A stretch of DNA of 15,465 bases from Pseudomonadales bacterium (GTDB taxonomy: Bacteria; Pseudomonadota; Gammaproteobacteria; Pseudomonadales; Moraxellaceae), in the NCBI GenBank assembly GCA_013043915.1, contig JABEVH010000151.1:1-15465 (forward strand), read 5' to 3'. Positions 1 to 6,728 of the stretch are shown here, piece by piece. The notes under the pieces were generated by a model, which saw only the letters and a program-made list of their open reading frames with translations, made no database searches and was not told the DNA's origin. Positions within the stretch are counted from its first letter, which is position 1; each line of letters opens with the position of its first letter. Both the position numbers and the translations under genes were made by a program.

Positions 1-88
1 GATGGTATACCCCTACCTGGTTAGCGGTCCTCTCATGCTGTGGGGAACAGGTGTGGTTTTATCGGTCTTGTTATGGGTGTGGCGATGA
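1..88 (+). CDS. C-terminal tail of an unidentified membrane protein (partial)
   Basis: A reading frame open from the left edge (codons from base 2) ends at a TGA at 86-88. Its last 28 codons are strongly hydrophobic, with runs such as LMLWGTGVVLSVLLW followed by a terminal Arg, as in a final transmembrane helix. Too little is visible to name the family. A second frame stays open to about base 214, but its translation is Cys- and Trp-rich and not protein-like, so I prefer this one. It points toward the NarK-like gene 117 bases downstream and could belong to the same transcript. I see no clear terminator between them. Confidence 0.4.
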   Translation, partial: MVYPYLVSGPLMLWGTGVVLSVLLWVWR

Positions 89-205
89 CCGTACAGTCAC
101 TGCTCACTTGCGCGTGTTAGCGTTGTCGTTTTTGATCTGCGACATAATTGGGTGGTGTCAGCGTGGCAAACTTCTCCAGTCATTTCACGCGAGGAGTGTA
201 GGTTT

Positions 206-1525
206 ATGGCCATAAGCATGACGTTTGACCCGGAAAATTCCGAGTTTTGGGGTCGTCAAGGACGAAAACTGGCACAACGTAATCTGTTGATCTCAAGTTT
301 TAGTTTGATGCTGGCTATTGCTGTCTGGATGAGCTGGTCGGTATTGGTCTTGTGGTTGCCGCAAGTGGGTTTTCGCCTTGATGCCACTCAGTTATTCATG
401 CTGACTGCAGCTCCAGCCTGCTCAGGTGCTGTGTTGCGTTTGATCTATGCGGTAGCCGTGACGCGCATGGATGGACGCATGTTTACTGTTTTATCTACCT
501 TGAGTTTGTTGTTGCCTGCCCTTGCTATGGGATGGGTGGTACAGGACACGGCTACCCCTTTTGTTCTGTTGTTAGTCGTGGCCTTGCTGGCTGGCTTGGG
601 TGGCGGCAGTTTTGCTTCCGCTATGGCTTATACCAGTCAGATGTTTCCTGGTCGAAGTCAGGGGGCAGCTTTGGGTATGACGGCGGGTTTGGGTAACCTA
701 GGTATTGCTTTACTGCAGGGTGTGGGGCCATGGGTGATGCAACGCCCCTTGTTTGGCGTATTGAGTGGGCATCCTCTGTCGATGATGCACCAAGGGGTCT
801 GGCTACAGAATCTGGGCTGGATCTGGGTGTTGCCTATTGTGGTGGTGGTGGTTTTGGCTGAGTTAGGCATGGATGATATCCAGCCTGCTCCTATTACCAT
901 GAGAGATATACGCCAAGCCTTTCGATATGGCGAAAATGCATGGTTAGCTTGGCTGTATTTGGGGAGTTTCGGTTCTTACATAGGTTTTTCTGCGGTATTT
1001 GGATTGTTGGCCAAAAATCAGTTTCCCCATGATGTTCTCGGTAGTTACCTCGTATTAGGTCCCATGTTGGGGGCACTATGCATGCCTTTGGGTGGGCGTA
1101 TGGCAGATCGTGCTGGAGGGTCGCGCCTGTCTTTCTATCTGTTCATGCTGATCATGCTAGCGGTGAGTGGGCTGTTTCTTAGCCTGCCTTCGGGAGGTGA
1201 CGGTAGTGGTAGTGTAGATGGCTTCGTTGTGTCGTTCTGTATACTGTTCCTGCTGACAGGCTTGGCGCATGGGGTTGTGCTGGAAATGCTACATGCTGTA
1301 TGCCGGCAGCATCAAGGCAGTGATGTGGCGCGGGAACGTGCTGTTTTACTGGGCATATCGAGCGCATTGGGTGCAGTGGGCGGATTCATTATTCCGCTCA
1401 TGTTGGCATCGTCACTGGCGCTGTGGGGAGGCGCGCAACTAGCCTTATTCGGCTTCTTGCTGTTTTATGCCACCTGTTGGGTGGCATCCTGGTGGTTTTG
1501 GAGGATGCGGGACGTGGTGTTGTAA
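206..1525 (+). CDS. NarK/NasA-type MFS transporter, divergent substrate site
   Basis: 439-residue polytopic protein of the nitrate/nitrite porter branch of the major facilitator superfamily, expected in the inner membrane with 12 helices. It shows the family's N-terminal FWGRQGRKLAQRNL segment, a TM2 Arg (R78) in the SGAVLRLIY motif, the first nitrate signature ending in AGLGNLGIALLQ, and GSYIGFSAVFGLLAKNQFP at TM7. I chose the ATG at 206 because GAGGAG lies 9 bases upstream; an in-frame GTG at 152 would add 18 residues with no ribosome site. Two positions are unusual. The TM8 motif normally reading ALAR-(S/P) is ALCMP (C292, M293), removing the second substrate Arg (R305 of E. coli NarK by recalled alignment). 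The TM11 signature, normally G-x-G-x-G-like, reads GLAHG (352-356). No nitrate reductase gene is visible. Family assignment is firm; nitrate as substrate is doubtful. Confidence 0.88.
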   Translation: MAISMTFDPENSEFWGRQGRKLAQRNLLISSFSLMLAIAVWMSWSVLVLWLPQVGFRLDATQLFMLTAAPACSGAVLRLIYAVAVTRMDGRMFTVLSTLSLLLPALAMGWVVQDTATPFVLLLVVALLAGLGGGSFASAMAYTSQMFPGRSQGAALGMTAGLGNLGIALLQGVGPWVMQRPLFGVLSGHPLSMMHQGVWLQNLGWIWVLPIVVVVVLAELGMDDIQPAPITMRDIRQAFRYGENAWLAWLYLGSFGSYIGFSAVFGLLAKNQFPHDVLGSYLVLGPMLGALCMPLGGRMADRAGGSRLSFYLFMLIMLAVSGLFLSLPSGGDGSGSVDGFVVSFCILFLLTGLAHGVVLEMLHAVCRQHQGSDVARERAVLLGISSALGAVGGFIIPLMLASSLALWGGAQLALFGFLLFYATCWVASWWFWRMRDVVL

Positions 1526-1554
1526 TATCTTGTCTGCGTGGGGGAGGGCACCGG

Positions 1555-1767
1555 TCAGGTGCTCTCAAACCGCCGGATGCTAATACCAGCGATGCTGGCC
1601 ATCTGGCAATGTATTCCCCGTTTTTCAAACTCGGCCAGCAACTCATTCATAATGATTTTTTCTACTTCGGCTTCTACATCTGTCACGAGCTTACCTATAA
1701 TGGCAGTGAGCGGGCCTCGATGTTCCTTGACCAAGTCATCTAGGTTGGTGATTTCAATGGCGATCAT
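1555..1767 (-). CDS. Small hypothetical protein (70 aa)
   Basis: A 70-residue minus-strand frame with protein-like composition: acidic and amphipathic, with a probable helix around residues 20-48 (VTDVEAEVEKIIMNELLAEF). I do not recognise the family. It converges on the narK-like gene, leaving 29 bases between stop codons, and is divergent from the 1831 gene. The ATG at 1767 has only a weak ribosome site (GAG about 8 bases upstream). Two plus-strand frames over the same bases give low-complexity, Ser/Cys-rich translations and look like shadows. It has no signal peptide or TM segment, so it is probably cytosolic. Confidence 0.5.
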   Translation of the reverse strand: MIAIEITNLDDLVKEHRGPLTAIIGKLVTDVEAEVEKIIMNELLAEFEKRGIHCQMASIAGISIRRFEST

Positions 1768-1830
1768 GACGGTTTCTCAAAACCTCTGGTTCGTGATGAT
1801 AGCGATTGCCCACAGGGCTGTACAGATGGG

Positions 1831-2139
1831 GTGTCTCGGGTGCAAATCCTTACAGCAGCGTTGCTGTCAGCAGTTTTATCTTCATTGATAACTTTGGTGG
1901 TAGGAAGTTATCTATACGCTCACTATGTCCGTCCGCGCTGGGAAAGGCGGTTACAGGACTTGCATCAGGAAATTGGGCGTTTGGTAGAAACGCGTGTGCG
2001 TAAGGCTATGGCTGAGGCGTTAAGTGACACCTCGGCGGCCGATGTGCTGCGTGATCGTACCTGGCAGGTGGCGCGCAGTGGGGCCGATATTGTTAATGAT
2101 GGGTTGAATGCTTTACTGGGTCGGCGTAAACGAGACTGA
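1831..2139 (+). CDS. Small single-pass membrane protein, unknown function
   Basis: 102-residue protein with one N-terminal membrane anchor (about residues 6-28, LTAALLSAVLSSLITLVVGSYLY). A basic helical stretch follows (YVRPRWERRLQDLHQEIGRLVETRVRKAM), and a C-terminal segment ends in GLNALLGRRKRD. The frame has no ATG: GTG at 1831 is used here, and GTG at 1840, with GGGG 8 bases upstream, is an equal alternative giving 99 residues. It ends 3 bases from the convergent SCP2 gene. I recognise no named family. The layout suggests an inner-membrane protein with a cytosolic coiled or helical domain. Confidence 0.7.
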   Translation: MSRVQILTAALLSAVLSSLITLVVGSYLYAHYVRPRWERRLQDLHQEIGRLVETRVRKAMAEALSDTSAADVLRDRTWQVARSGADIVNDGLNALLGRRKRD

Positions 2140-2142
2140 CGT

Positions 2143-2874
2143 TCATGTCAATGTGCGGCTGAGTAGTAACGCAAAGGCTATCAACAGTATCACCTTATGC
2201 ACGGAGTCTGGATGTTCTAGCCCTGTGCCAGGTAGCCAGAGCGCGGCTGCAGCCAGTGCAACCAAAATGGCCAGATCAAAGCGTCGCTGCCTTTGCATGT
2301 GAACGGCGTGCTGCTGCAATTGATGTTGTTGCAGTTCCAGGCGCTGATTCAGGGTCTTAAGTTGCAGCAGGGTGTCGCGGAGCAAGCCAGGGATGGGTGT
2401 GAGTTCGTGAAGCCAACTGGCGTCTTTCTGGCGCAAGCGTTCTAGGATATCGCCTAAGTTGACATGTTCACGTAACCATCGGGTAAAGGCTGTTCGCAGA
2501 TCAAATTCACGCAGGATGTTAGTTAGGGCAAAAATTTCTTCAGATTTTCCCCAGAGTTTTATGTCCTCCAATGATATCTTCATGCCTAACAGGTAACGGC
2601 CTAACGTGTTCAGGCTGGTGATGATGCGTATATCAGTGTGGCCGGGATACTCGTCACGCACCTCGAGCCCTTCATGATCAATGATCAGGTAGAACACCAT
2701 GTACGGCTCGCGTATTTTAAGTTTGATGACCGTGCCTGCATGCGCTGTGAGTGCCCGCGTGGTTTCAGGATCTAGAGCCAGCGCCGTATTGAGCAAAGCT
2801 TCCACGGTCCCTAGCGCGACGTAATGGCCAAGGCTGGATGGTTGCTGGTCGGAATGTTCGCTGGTATCGGGCAT
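2143..2874 (-). CDS. SCP2/UbiJ-like lipid-binding domain protein with C-terminal membrane tail
   Basis: 243 residues from the ATG at 2874. The N-terminal half (about residues 15-140) resembles the SCP2 sterol/lipid-carrier fold as found in UbiJ: ALLNTALALDPETTRAL, then IKLKI, then the GLEVRDEYPGHTDIRI strand region and SLNTLGRYLLG. In UbiJ this domain binds ubiquinone intermediates for the Ubi complex. A Gln/His-rich heptad-like region (LKTLNQRLELQQHQLQQH) and two C-terminal hydrophobic segments (FDLAILVALAAAALWL and VILLIAFALLLS) follow, which ordinary UbiJ lacks. No ubiE or ubiB is adjacent, so a ubiquinone role is only inference. An upstream in-frame ATG at 2940 would add 22 residues that look untranslated; the sequence TACAAT on the minus strand (2903-2908) between the two favours the shorter form. 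Neither start has a good ribosome site. Confidence 0.75.
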   Translation of the reverse strand: MPDTSEHSDQQPSSLGHYVALGTVEALLNTALALDPETTRALTAHAGTVIKLKIREPYMVFYLIIDHEGLEVRDEYPGHTDIRIITSLNTLGRYLLGMKISLEDIKLWGKSEEIFALTNILREFDLRTAFTRWLREHVNLGDILERLRQKDASWLHELTPIPGLLRDTLLQLKTLNQRLELQQHQLQQHAVHMQRQRRFDLAILVALAAAALWLPGTGLEHPDSVHKVILLIAFALLLSRTLT

Positions 2875-3068
2875 GTTGGAAGGATGGCCATCGGTACGGG
2901 TTATTGTAGTATTTAAGGGGCTAAAACATCCACTTACCATTTAGGCTTTGTATGAATGGCCCGCTTGCCACTGTAACCGCTGTCCCCATCGCACTACAAT
3001 CACTGTCATGACAATTCCATGACGGCCATATCGTCAGGTTCAAACCGGCTCTTTGAGGGAGAGATGGC

Positions 3069-4199
3069 TTGCCACAGCTTGTCGGGATGATAAATGCCCA
3101 CAGCTTGCTGCCGTGCTTGCCTATCCTGCTATCGGTGGTATCAGGTGTGGCATTGCGGTTCATGTTGTTGTATCCAGGTCAGCCCACGAGGTTGTGGCCT
3201 TGGCTGGGCTTTATTCCTGCTCAAGCACAGAGGTATGCTAGCCGTTTGTGGCAGACTGTGTTTCCAGGAGCATCAAGTACAGATGTCTGGTTGGAACGCA
3301 TGCAACCGGAGCATATGGCTAAGCATCTGTCTCGACTGGCCGCTCAGCGTATGCCGTGGATCATGGATCAATGCTTCTCTGGCGAAGATGCTGTTCGCTG
3401 GGAAAACGTGCCGCCTTGGGTAAAGGAGCAGATTTACCGTCATGGTCAGCATGAATTGGATCGTTGGTTTGATGATTGGGTGGAGGATGTGCTCAGGCAA
3501 AGCCGTGCATGGTTGGATTTTCAGCCATGGATGGCCCAGTCTATGCTGCGGTCAGGACAACTGGTAAGTTGTTATGCTGCTTTATTGCCACTTACACCCC
3601 GTGTACTGGGAGTGTGGGGGTTGGGTGGTTTTTTATGCGGTATACCCGGCTGGATTCCCGGGGGCATGAGTTCTATGCATTTATTCCTGGAGATGTTGCT
3701 GGCCTTGTCATGGCCATGGTGGTTGGCATCTTGGGCCTGGAGGTGGGAGCCGTCTGCAGAATTGCCCGCCAAAGGCTGGTCAGCTTGGCTATTGCAGGAG
3801 GTCCTGGATACAAGAAAAATCATGGGAGCCCTGTTCTTAAGTCACGAAGAGGGGATGGAAAGGATTTTGGTCCAGCATCTAGATCGTTTGCTGAGTCCGG
3901 ATGTGTTCACGCGATTGTTTAAGCGCTGGCTAGGTCATGCAGCATGGGTGCGCCTGCAATGCCGCGCTCGTGCGCTGGCTCGCCCGATGTTGCTTAGTGG
4001 TTTGGCTGAGCCTACCTGGAAACGGGAATCAGCTGAGTATTTAGCTCCCTATGTCAAGGATAGTTTGTCGGCGGAGCACGTGTCTGCATTGCGAGAACTC
4101 AGAGCTTGGCTGCTTGCTTCACCGCATGGTTTGTGGGGGCTGCCTTGGGCTATTTTGTTGGCTATGATTTTTAGTCAGTTAACCCACTTTGTCAGTTGA
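3069..4199 (+). CDS. DUF445-like membrane protein
   Basis: 376 residues with N- and C-terminal membrane segments (about 13-35 and 355-372) and a central hydrophobic block (LGVWGLGGFLCGIPGWIPGG, then LFLEMLLALSWPWWLASW). The start of the mature region, a small-residue TM followed by LGFIPAQAQRYASRLWQTV, recalls the DUF445/YheB pattern (membrane segment, then GxIPxR and an amphipathic helix), but the match is loose. The middle is Trp-rich, helical and mixed in charge. The chosen start is TTG at 3069 because GAGGGAGAG ends 5 bases before it; ATG at 3087 is the alternative. Its 3' end carries the likely promoter of the phasin gene. Function is unknown; an envelope role is inferred only from topology. 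Confidence 0.7.
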   Translation: MPQLVGMINAHSLLPCLPILLSVVSGVALRFMLLYPGQPTRLWPWLGFIPAQAQRYASRLWQTVFPGASSTDVWLERMQPEHMAKHLSRLAAQRMPWIMDQCFSGEDAVRWENVPPWVKEQIYRHGQHELDRWFDDWVEDVLRQSRAWLDFQPWMAQSMLRSGQLVSCYAALLPLTPRVLGVWGLGGFLCGIPGWIPGGMSSMHLFLEMLLALSWPWWLASWAWRWEPSAELPAKGWSAWLLQEVLDTRKIMGALFLSHEEGMERILVQHLDRLLSPDVFTRLFKRWLGHAAWVRLQCRARALARPMLLSGLAEPTWKRESAEYLAPYVKDSLSAEHVSALRELRAWLLASPHGLWGLPWAILLAMIFSQLTHFVS

Positions 4200-4216
4200 T
4201 GGAGGTTGTGTACAAT
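4189..4216 (+). promoter_or_regulatory. Candidate sigma70 promoter for the phasin gene
   Basis: TTGTCA (4189-4194) and TACAAT (4211-4216) each match the sigma70 consensus at five of six bases, with a 16-base spacer. The predicted transcript start, near 4223, leaves a short leader containing the GGGGGAG ribosome site of the phasin. The -35 box lies inside the last codons of the upstream gene. No experimental support. Confidence 0.4.
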
Positions 4217-4240
4217 TTGTCTTTTGGGGGAGATGGTCTG

Positions 4241-4678
4241 ATGAGTGATACGAAGCGCAGAACAGAGCGTAGTAAGATCAAGGGAGCTGGGGCGCAGGGA
4301 GATTTGCGTCGTTATACCCAACAGATCTGGTTGGCAGGGCTAGGTGCGTTTTCTCGTAGCGATGAGGAAGGGGGCAAGTTTTTTGATGCTCTGGTCAAGG
4401 CTGGCGAAGAGATAGAGCACAGAACCCGCGAAGCCGCTGGTATGGTTGAAGAGGTGCGTGGTCGTATGCGGGAAAAGGCTAGTGATACCCTGGGTCGGGT
4501 TGAGCGTGTACTTGATGACGGCTTGAGCAGTACTTTGGGGCGTTTGGGGATACCGTCGCAGCGTGATATTGAGACTTTGCACTCGCGCCTAGATGCTTTG
4601 ACTGAGCTTTTGCAGGAGCTAAGAGGTCATGAAAAGTCGGCGGCCCAGTCAAAATCAGATAAAAGTCAGGATAACTGA
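4241..4678 (+). CDS. Phasin, polyhydroxyalkanoate granule-associated protein
   Basis: 145-residue protein of the phasin/PhaF-PhaI type, which coats intracellular PHA granules and controls their size and segregation. Diagnostic parts are IWLAGLGAFSRSDEEGGKFFDALVKAGE (about residues 29-56) and the C-terminal LGRLGIPSQRDIETLHSRLDALTELLQEL, a leucine-zipper-like oligomerisation helix. A charged, Lys/Ser-rich tail follows. I start at ATG 4241 with GGGGGAG 8 bases upstream; a TTG 15 codons earlier overlaps the previous stop and lacks support. No Lys/Ala/Pro-rich DNA-binding tail of the PhaF kind is present, so it resembles the shorter PhaI form. No PHA synthase is in the window, so PHA storage by this organism is inferred. 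Confidence 0.88.
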   Translation: MSDTKRRTERSKIKGAGAQGDLRRYTQQIWLAGLGAFSRSDEEGGKFFDALVKAGEEIEHRTREAAGMVEEVRGRMREKASDTLGRVERVLDDGLSSTLGRLGIPSQRDIETLHSRLDALTELLQELRGHEKSAAQSKSDKSQDN

Positions 4679-4805
4679 GGCAGGAAGATGTGAACCGTAT
4701 CATGTCTTGAGTAAGATGCCAGGCAAGGGGCTGGCCTTTAACATTTAATTGACGTTATAGTATTGACAGGGTTAGCTGGAGTCTAGGCTCCGTGGGGATG
4801 GCATT

Positions 4806-6035
4806 ATGGCCGTTGGAATGCGTAAGCTGTCTGTGGATCATCTGTGCAAGGGCATGTTTGTGTCCAGGCTTGATAGGCCGTGGATAGAAACGCCGTTTCC
4901 CCTGCAGGGTTTTTTCATTCGCGAGTTAGCAGAAATTGATACGCTTCGACGATATTGTCGCGAGGTGTACATTGATGTAGCGCGTAGTGCTGGCGTTAAC
5001 ATGAATGGTGAGGCTGGTTCAGGACGGGTCGTCAATGTTACAAACAAGCCTAAGGCGGGTAACTACCCCACTCTGGTAGCTATGCCTGATGAGGTGGCAT
5101 CAGGTGCCATGATTTTTGAGCAGTTCACGTCCACCGTTAGTCGTGTTTTTGACCAGATGAAGCAGGGGCATACCCAAGCGCTTTCTACCACCCAGGAAGT
5201 GGCATCAGGTATCGTAGACAGTGTTATCCGCAATCCAGATGCCATGGTGTGGCTAGCGCGTATGCGTGACAAAGATGGTTACAGTTATGCTCATGCCATA
5301 CGCGGCTCCATCTGGGCCATTGTTTTTGGACGTTATCTTGGCTTGAGCAAGGCCACGCTTGATGGGTTAGGCTTGGCTGTACTGTTGATGGATGTGGGTA
5401 AAACTCGCCTGCCTACCGAGCTTTTGCGTAAACCTCGGCTGACGGCTGAAGAACGTGAGGCGATGAAGGCTCATGTGGATTATGGCCTTGAAATCTTGGG
5501 CCAGTCACCGTGGGTCAATCCAGCGATGCTGACGGTGGTAGCACAGCACCATGAGCGCTTTGATGGTTCAGGCTATCCACGCGGACTAGCGGGCAATGCT
5601 ATTGCTCCCATGGCCAAGATAGCCGGCATTGTCGATACCTATGATGCTATGACCAGTCCTCGGCAACATAGTCAGGCTTTAACCTCGGTTGAAGCGGTGT
5701 CAAGGCTATACGAATTGCGCAACCAGACCTTTCAGGCTCGGCTGGTTGATGAGTTTATACAGGCCATAGGTGTTTACCCTACGGGAACTTTGGTGCGATT
5801 GAGTTCAGAACAGGTAGGCATCGTCATGGAGCAAAACCAGCAAAGGCGTTTGCGTCCTAAAATTCTATTGCTTTTGGATCGCCATAAACAACGGCTATCG
5901 AGTCCTTCTGTGCTGGATTTAAATACCGTCACCCACGATGACCGCGGGGATCCGCTAAAAATCGCAAGCAGTTTGCTGGCGGGTAGTTTTGATCTTTATC
6001 CTGAGCAGTGGCAGCTGCACGCGGCTGCTGCCTAG
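4806..6035 (+). CDS. DUF3391/HD-GYP domain protein with altered HD motif
   Basis: 409 residues: an N-terminal DUF3391 domain (about 5-60, KLSVDHLCKGMFVSRLDRPW onward), a linker with VFDQMKQGH, then an HD-GYP domain (about 145-320). HD-GYP enzymes hydrolyse cyclic di-GMP using a two- or three-metal site. Present are H163 (YSYAHA), K199, H223, H248-H249 in HHERFDGSGYP, and D277 in DTYDAMT. The signature HD dyad, however, reads M195-D196 (LLMDVGK), so a metal-binding His is replaced by Met. GGGGA lies 7 bases before the ATG. The stop overlaps that of the convergent TetR gene by 4 bases. It may be a weak or inactive phosphodiesterase or a c-di-GMP sensor; the fold assignment is secure. Confidence 0.9.
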   Translation: MAVGMRKLSVDHLCKGMFVSRLDRPWIETPFPLQGFFIRELAEIDTLRRYCREVYIDVARSAGVNMNGEAGSGRVVNVTNKPKAGNYPTLVAMPDEVASGAMIFEQFTSTVSRVFDQMKQGHTQALSTTQEVASGIVDSVIRNPDAMVWLARMRDKDGYSYAHAIRGSIWAIVFGRYLGLSKATLDGLGLAVLLMDVGKTRLPTELLRKPRLTAEEREAMKAHVDYGLEILGQSPWVNPAMLTVVAQHHERFDGSGYPRGLAGNAIAPMAKIAGIVDTYDAMTSPRQHSQALTSVEAVSRLYELRNQTFQARLVDEFIQAIGVYPTGTLVRLSSEQVGIVMEQNQQRRLRPKILLLLDRHKQRLSSPSVLDLNTVTHDDRGDPLKIASSLLAGSFDLYPEQWQLHAAAA

Positions 6036-6634
6036 TCCTTTCGTATGCCAGAGAGACCTTGAAAGCATACATCTAGCATATGCTGGCGTATGTTTTCAGG
6101 ACTTAAGTCGCTGAACGTTTGCAGAAACTCTACGGTGGGGTCGCAGGTTCGAGCGTAGTAACTAAACAGGATCACCGTGTCAGGAAGCTCAGGGTTTAAA
6201 TCTCCTGCAGCCTTAGCTTGTTGCACCAACTGCATGATGCGCAGGTTCAACAGGGTAATAGCTGACATATAGTCAGCGTTACGCATGAGCATGTCGCGTA
6301 TATTGGCATTGGTGGAAGGTAAGAAAGGTAAGCCCCCGGCAAGCCGAACATCAATGGCCCAGGTCAACAAAGCGGTTAGCTGTTGGTATGCTGACAGGTC
6401 TGGCTGCAGCGCATTCAGCGTATCCTGTGCGCGGTGTAACAATCGCGTCATCGTAGCTGCGACCAAATCTTCCCGGCTCTTGAAGTGTTTATAAAGACTA
6501 GGTTTGGATATCCCCACGCGTACAGCAATATCATCCATGGTTAACTGATCAAAGCCACGTTGTGCAAGCGTTTCTGTGGTTGCATCAAGGATGGCAGCTT
6601 CGCGCAGACAAAATGCCCGATCTTTAAAGTTCAT
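6032..6634 (-). CDS. TetR-family transcriptional repressor of the adjacent lipid operon
   Basis: 200 residues. The N-terminal TetR DNA-binding domain spans about residues 8-58: AILDATTETLAQRGFDQLTMDDIAVRVGISKPSLYKHFKSREDLV, with the helix-turn-helix at about 32-51. The C-terminal ligand and dimerisation domain ends in PENIRQHMLDVCFQGL. GAGAG lies about 5 bases before the ATG. It is divergent from the FAD/CFA operon across 94 bases that contain a palindrome fitting a TetR dimer, the classic layout for a repressor of both itself and its neighbour. The ligand is unknown; a fatty-acid or lipid-derived molecule would fit the operon, but this is inference. Confidence 0.9.
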   Translation of the reverse strand: MNFKDRAFCLREAAILDATTETLAQRGFDQLTMDDIAVRVGISKPSLYKHFKSREDLVAATMTRLLHRAQDTLNALQPDLSAYQQLTALLTWAIDVRLAGGLPFLPSTNANIRDMLMRNADYMSAITLLNLRIMQLVQQAKAAGDLNPELPDTVILFSYYARTCDPTVEFLQTFSDLSPENIRQHMLDVCFQGLSGIRKD

Positions 6635-6653
6635 ATTACTCTCTCATAAAAAT

Positions 6654-6671
6654 ATTTACTAATGAGTAGAT
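6654..6671. promoter_or_regulatory. Probable TetR operator
   Basis: An imperfect palindrome, ATTTACTAA/TGAGTAGAT, in which seven of nine positions pair between arms; its core is the perfect inverted repeat TACT-AATG-AGTA. It sits between the divergent tetR and FAD-oxidoreductase genes, 20 bases from the tetR start codon and just upstream of a TATAAT box, where a bound dimer could block both promoters. Assignment to the adjacent regulator is inferred from position. Confidence 0.6.
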
Positions 6672-6698
6672 TTTTTATCTCAGCGGTGCTTATATAAT
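6671..6698 (+). promoter_or_regulatory. Candidate promoter of the lipid-modification operon
   Basis: A perfect TATAAT at 6693-6698 is preceded at 16 bases by a poor, T-only -35 region (6671-6676), which adjoins the palindrome at 6654-6671. A transcript start near 6705 would give a leader of about 24 bases. That leader is A-rich and has no clear Shine-Dalgarno site before the ATG at 6729. Confidence 0.5.
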
Positions 6699-6728
6699 AC
6701 CACATCGTAAAAAAAACTACCGAATGTT

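Noticed and set aside
132..145. FNR box upstream of the narK-like gene
   Set aside because: Only the left half TTGAT is present; the right half, GACAT, does not match ATCAA, and no promoter fits its position.
1546..1564. Hairpin GGGCACC/GGTGCTC as terminator of the narK-like gene
   Set aside because: The stem forms with one wobble pair, but no T tract follows on either strand, so termination is not supported.
1423..1888. Two plus-strand open frames over the narK 3' end and the small minus-strand gene
   Set aside because: Translations are low-complexity and Cys/Ser-rich, overlap better candidates, and have no recognisable domain or good ribosome site.
4718..4789. Weak hairpin after the phasin gene and a TTGACA box (4763-4768) before the HD-GYP gene
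   Set aside because: The stem is only 5 bp with no T tract. The TTGACA has no acceptable -10: the best, TAGGCT, matches three bases with a 15-base spacer.
5092..5215. Short direct repeat GTGGCATCAGGT within the HD-GYP gene
   Set aside because: Two copies encode VASG in the linker region; there are too few copies and they are too short to be more than coincidence or a local coding echo.
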